From Climacteris rufus (Eukaryota > Chordata > Aves > Passeriformes > Climacteridae), in assembly GCA_013398175.1 (NCBI GenBank), contig VZRZ01005994.1, positions 224,224 through 288,223 of the forward strand: a stretch of 64,000 nt of DNA. The letters are read 5' to 3'. This document shows positions 61,001 to 64,000 of this stretch, in pieces. The notes beneath the pieces are model-generated. The model was given only the letters and a program-made list of their open reading frames with translations, was not told the DNA's origin and did not search any database. The first letter of the stretch is position 1. Each line of letters begins with the position of its first letter. The position numbers were made by a program, and so were the translations under genes.

Positions 61001-63614
61001 AAAAACCACCCCAGAGACAAATTCTTATATAAACCTCCTCCCATTTGTATCTACTCTACTGCAGACAGCCTAAAGTTTCCTTTAACAGTACCATCTGTTC
61101 TGTGTAAGGGCTTTTATGCAGCCAATTTTGATTCCAGAATTATAGGATACTTCAAACATGAACTCTTTCCAGCATAAGCGAAGTTTTACTCCTTGTTATC
61201 TCAATCACTCCATGCTTCTGGATACCTAATCAGCCAGTAGTTCCTGGGTTTGAAAGTCTGTGCACAAGTGCTCAGTGCAGCCTGTCACTTTGGCAGCCTG
61301 ATTCCCAGCAATCCCCATCTCACAGCAATCAGCTGCTCAATAACCACGTTCCTTGAATGAAGTGTCAACTAATTTTTCATTTCACAAGGCTTGGTTATTC
61401 TGAAGTGGCAAATTCTTCTGATACTGGCCAAACATATACAGAGTTCTTCTGACATGATATCCAAATCTTTCAAAGGGAAAACCTGTAAGACTACAGCACC
61501 TTTGCTCCCCTGTCCACAACCTAGCATCCAAACAGCCATCACCTTTCCTTTCCCCAGCCAAAATCAGCAGGTAGTACACAACATGCTTCCAGACATACCT
61601 TCTGTCTGGCTGAGGTCTGAGCGGTTGGTGAGTTGGCTGGATGCAGAGAGACCAGCAACTCCACTGTCAAAACTGCCACTGGTGGTGGCCTGGAGCTGAG
61701 ATTCAGCACTGTGGCTCCTCTTCAGGGGCGTCAGCAGCTCCTCCTTGAAGGAAACGAAGAACATGAGCAGGTTGGTAACATGACACCATCCCTTACCTCT
61801 TGCTGTTGAGCCTCCCAGCAGCCCCGTGCTTACCTCCCAGAGACCCCCCTGCAGCATCATCTGCTTCTTGGTCTCCTCGTGGCGCAGCTGCCTGCTGTCC
61901 AGACAGGTCACCTCGTTGGAGAGGAAAGGCTTCAGGTCCATGGCCGGGTACAGCCGGTCCCCCACGCTGTTGAAGATGGTTGCCAAGGAGCGAGGCAGAA
62001 TCCCCCCATCCTGGTTGGTGCCTGCGGCAAGAACAGCAGCAAAGCTGAGGATTCAGGGGCAGAAGACAGAAGACAACTCCCTCAACAGCTCCTAATACCT
62101 GTTGCTTTCCTTACCCTGAATTGTGTGAGTCTTGCCTGAATTGGTGATGCCATAGGTGTAAACCAGGCAGTTCTGCCCACTCAGCACATCCTTTACCACC
62201 TGCTTCATTGTCTCATCAAAGAACAATTTCTGCCCCACATCTGGTCCAAAGATCTGCAAACAAGACACAGGAAGAATAGCTTCATAAAGATCTTTCCTAT
62301 TCTTTGCTGATGGTTTACAAGTGGTATTACATAGTCCTTTGTTCCCTGTACTAGCCGTAAGACCCACCAGCAATTCCAGCTGAGCCCCCTATAAAAACAA
62401 GCTGTTCGTTTATTTAGTCCAGTAAATCTCATGTCACTGCAATCTCTAGTTTGTTTAGAGCCTCGTGAACAAGAGTTTGCCATTTGCTGCCAAAAAAAGT
62501 TGTCAGAAAGAACTCAAAAAGATAAACACTAAGAAAACTGCGACTCAAAACCTGAAGTAGAGAGAACGGTATGAGACTGCAGAGTTCAGACAGGGATCAG
62601 TGGATATGAACAAGACAGCTTTTCAAGCTTTTCAAGGCTGACTTAAGCTCAAAACATTTCCAGATGGATTGTTTGTCCCAGCTTCCTACCCGGGTGAAGG
62701 AGAATCTGTGCACTGCTTGTCCCACTCCTCGCTCTGTGCTCCGCATGGTGAAGGAATTCTTTGGAGCTTTTAGAAGAAGGGTTTCCGAGTTCTCAATGCA
62801 GACACAGCCCTAAAGAACACACAAAACCCATCACTGCAGTAGCTTACAAAAGGCCATAGGACATACAGCAAAGAACAATAGCATCTCCCAGCAGGCACAC
62901 AGCCAGCTCAGAGCTTGATTCAATCAGTGACTCACCTGGTCTTCCCCTTTTTCCACTTCTGTAGATTTCAGAGGTCGGACTCTCAGGTAGACCTTTAATT
63001 TTCCATTGTTGTCTTCAGCTACAGGCTGCAAAAAACAACACAAGTTAAACCTGGCAGCCAGAGAGGCAGCACACAACCCCCCCATGGGAACACTTAACAG
63101 GAACCAAAACCACAGTATGGTACACACATGTTGGCTACTCCAGCTAGTGCTCGGGAATTTCTGTGGTCCCAAAATCACCAGGAATGCCAGAAGCTTTCTT
63201 AAGCATTTCCAGCCACACCAGCAATCTTTTTGTTTGCTTGTTTATCTAAGGAATCAGACCAACAACCCAAAACCAAGCATCACCCCAAGAGGCGCTTGCT
63301 GACTGTGCCCTTCAGAGGCCACTACTCCTCCCAAGGCAGCTTTTTGTTCCTGCCTCTTATGAAAAGTCTCTGTTGTTTCTGCAGCACATTACCTTTGTAC
63401 AGAGACCAGCACAAGTGAAAACACTGCCCTGTTTGTGACAGAAGAGCTCCAACCTCACCTGCGAGCCCTCCGTGTTCGGGGAGATGGCAGAGAACTCCGA
63501 CAGCAGATCCTTGCACACATCAGCTCCAAACCCTGTTGCTGTGGACTCGAGCACAGGCGAGGCTGCAACCTCATCGTCAGAAAACAGCCCTGGGGAGGAA
63601 AGTGCTTGTGCCAT
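55078..63614 (-). CDS. KIF20A: Kinesin family member 20A (MKLP2), eighteen coding exons
   Basis: KIF20A is a kinesin-6 motor of the central spindle, needed for cytokinesis and for moving the chromosomal passenger complex in anaphase. Exons in transcript order: 63614-63459, 63025-62936, 62809-62690, 62253-62115, 62021-61834, 61743-61599, 60900-60700, 60465-60354, 60248-60177, 59635-59492, 59416-59251, 59001-58837, 58276-58137, 58040-57938, 57291-57075, 56707-56616, 56329-56192, 55350-55078. The sum is 2661 bases, 886 residues, close to the mammalian length. All junctions are GT-AG and in phase. Landmarks: motor start KVYLRVRP (near 63), P-loop GITNSGKT (157-164), the kinesin-6 insert near 190-290, switch I NSSRSHS (380-386), switch II DLAGSER (413-419), an acidic neck near 540-560, coiled coil to about 750, and a basic tail. 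The ATG sits in an ideal ACCATGG context. The last 25 or so residues differ from what I expect of mammalian orthologues and end about 14 residues early. Confidence 0.97.
55424..55720 (-). mobile_element. CR1 LINE 3' fragment in the last KIF20A intron
   Basis: The plus strand reads aagggattttaaagatcgtc, ccatccaacctggcc, ttccaaggatggagcagcc, tttctctaggcaac, gcaccctcacagtaaaga, tatctaatctaaacctc and attcccccttgtcttgtc. This is a complemented CR1 of about 300 bp. It therefore lies in the same orientation as KIF20A, some 75 bases upstream of its last exon. Confidence 0.88.
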
Positions 63615-63630
63615 GGTTCTCACACAGCTC
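63615..63630 (-). other. KIF20A: KIF20A 5' UTR segment after a splice acceptor
   Basis: On the KIF20A strand a strong pyrimidine tract and tttctccag precede GAGCTGTGTGAGAACC and the ATG. The coding start is therefore in exon 2, as in mammals, and a non-coding exon 1 lies further upstream. I could not place it in the remaining 370 bases; it and the promoter may be beyond the window. Confidence 0.65.
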
Positions 63631-63770
63631 CTGGAGAAAGAGAGGCACAGGAGAAGATGATATCACAGCAACCCAAGCTTTGCCCTCCATGCATACAACC
63701 CACTGCCACATCCATCAATCCCCGCAAACATGGATTCCCACGTGGAACCACAGGATGCTCATGCAAGTGT

Positions 63771-63789
63771 ACACACACACACACACACC
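63771..63789. repeat. (AC)n microsatellite
   Basis: Nine AC dinucleotides run in tandem, followed by about 200 bp of CA- and CCCA-rich simple sequence with further cacacaca runs. The tract probably lies in KIF20A intron 1. Confidence 0.93.
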
Positions 63790-64000
63790 CCCAACCACCA
63801 CCCAGGACCCCAAACCCACCTCCTGCACACACGGACACCACACAGGACCCCTGTACACACACAGACCACCTCTACACCCCTTCAGCACGCGGTATCAAAC
63901 AGACCTAACGCATACACCAACCCCCAAAACCACAGCTCCGCAACGGCCGCCTCCCACAACACTCACATACACACACACAGACCGCCACGCGTGGCCTGTC

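Noticed and set aside
1..64000. CRISPR arrays, prokaryotic operons, intact transposons or endogenous viral genes
   Set aside because: No direct repeats with unique spacers, no bacterial-style gene packing, no LTR pair and no retroviral protein motifs were seen. All mobile DNA recognised is truncated CR1.

Overview
This looks like nuclear DNA from a bird, probably a passerine draft assembly. It holds compact vertebrate genes with canonical GT-AG introns, many 5'-truncated CR1 LINE 3' ends (the dominant avian retroposon), no Alu- or L1-like repeats, and GC-rich islands whose cores are runs of N. The species cannot be named from the sequence.

Three protein genes can be built with confidence. 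DRD1 (dopamine receptor D1A, one coding exon) is on the minus strand at 18.3-19.7 kb. SFXN1 (sideroflexin-1, ten coding exons, 322 aa) is on the plus strand at 42.26-54.72 kb. KIF20A (kinesin-6/MKLP2, eighteen coding exons, 886 aa) is on the minus strand at 55.08-63.61 kb. Every SFXN1 and KIF20A junction was placed by hand; the phases close and both totals fit full-length proteins. DRD1 next to SFXN1 matches the human 5q35 neighbourhood. KIF20A directly after SFXN1 does not match my recollection of the human order.

Layout: 1-16.5 kb is non-coding flank downstream of DRD1, with CR1 fragments, one 23-bp minisatellite and a possible conserved element. 16.5-19.7 kb is the DRD1 3' UTR and coding exon. 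20.8-21.9 kb is a CpG island upstream of DRD1, broken by a 112-base gap. 22-31 kb is intergenic. 31.1-33.3 kb is GC-rich with a 362-base gap and a minisatellite, and is the best place for the SFXN1 promoter. 33.3-42.2 kb is probably SFXN1 intron 1, with two larger minisatellites. The rest is SFXN1 and KIF20A, tail to tail, 355 bp between stop codons, with predicted overlapping 3' UTRs.

The genes are not functionally linked: a Gs-coupled dopamine receptor, a mitochondrial serine carrier and a cytokinesis motor. I see no convincing undescribed system. The observations most worth checking are the predicted SFXN1/KIF20A 3' overlap, the altered KIF20A C-terminus, a 48-bp array open on both strands, a minisatellite that seems to have grown out of a CR1 copy, and a 90-bp duplication across a single N that looks like an assembly join.
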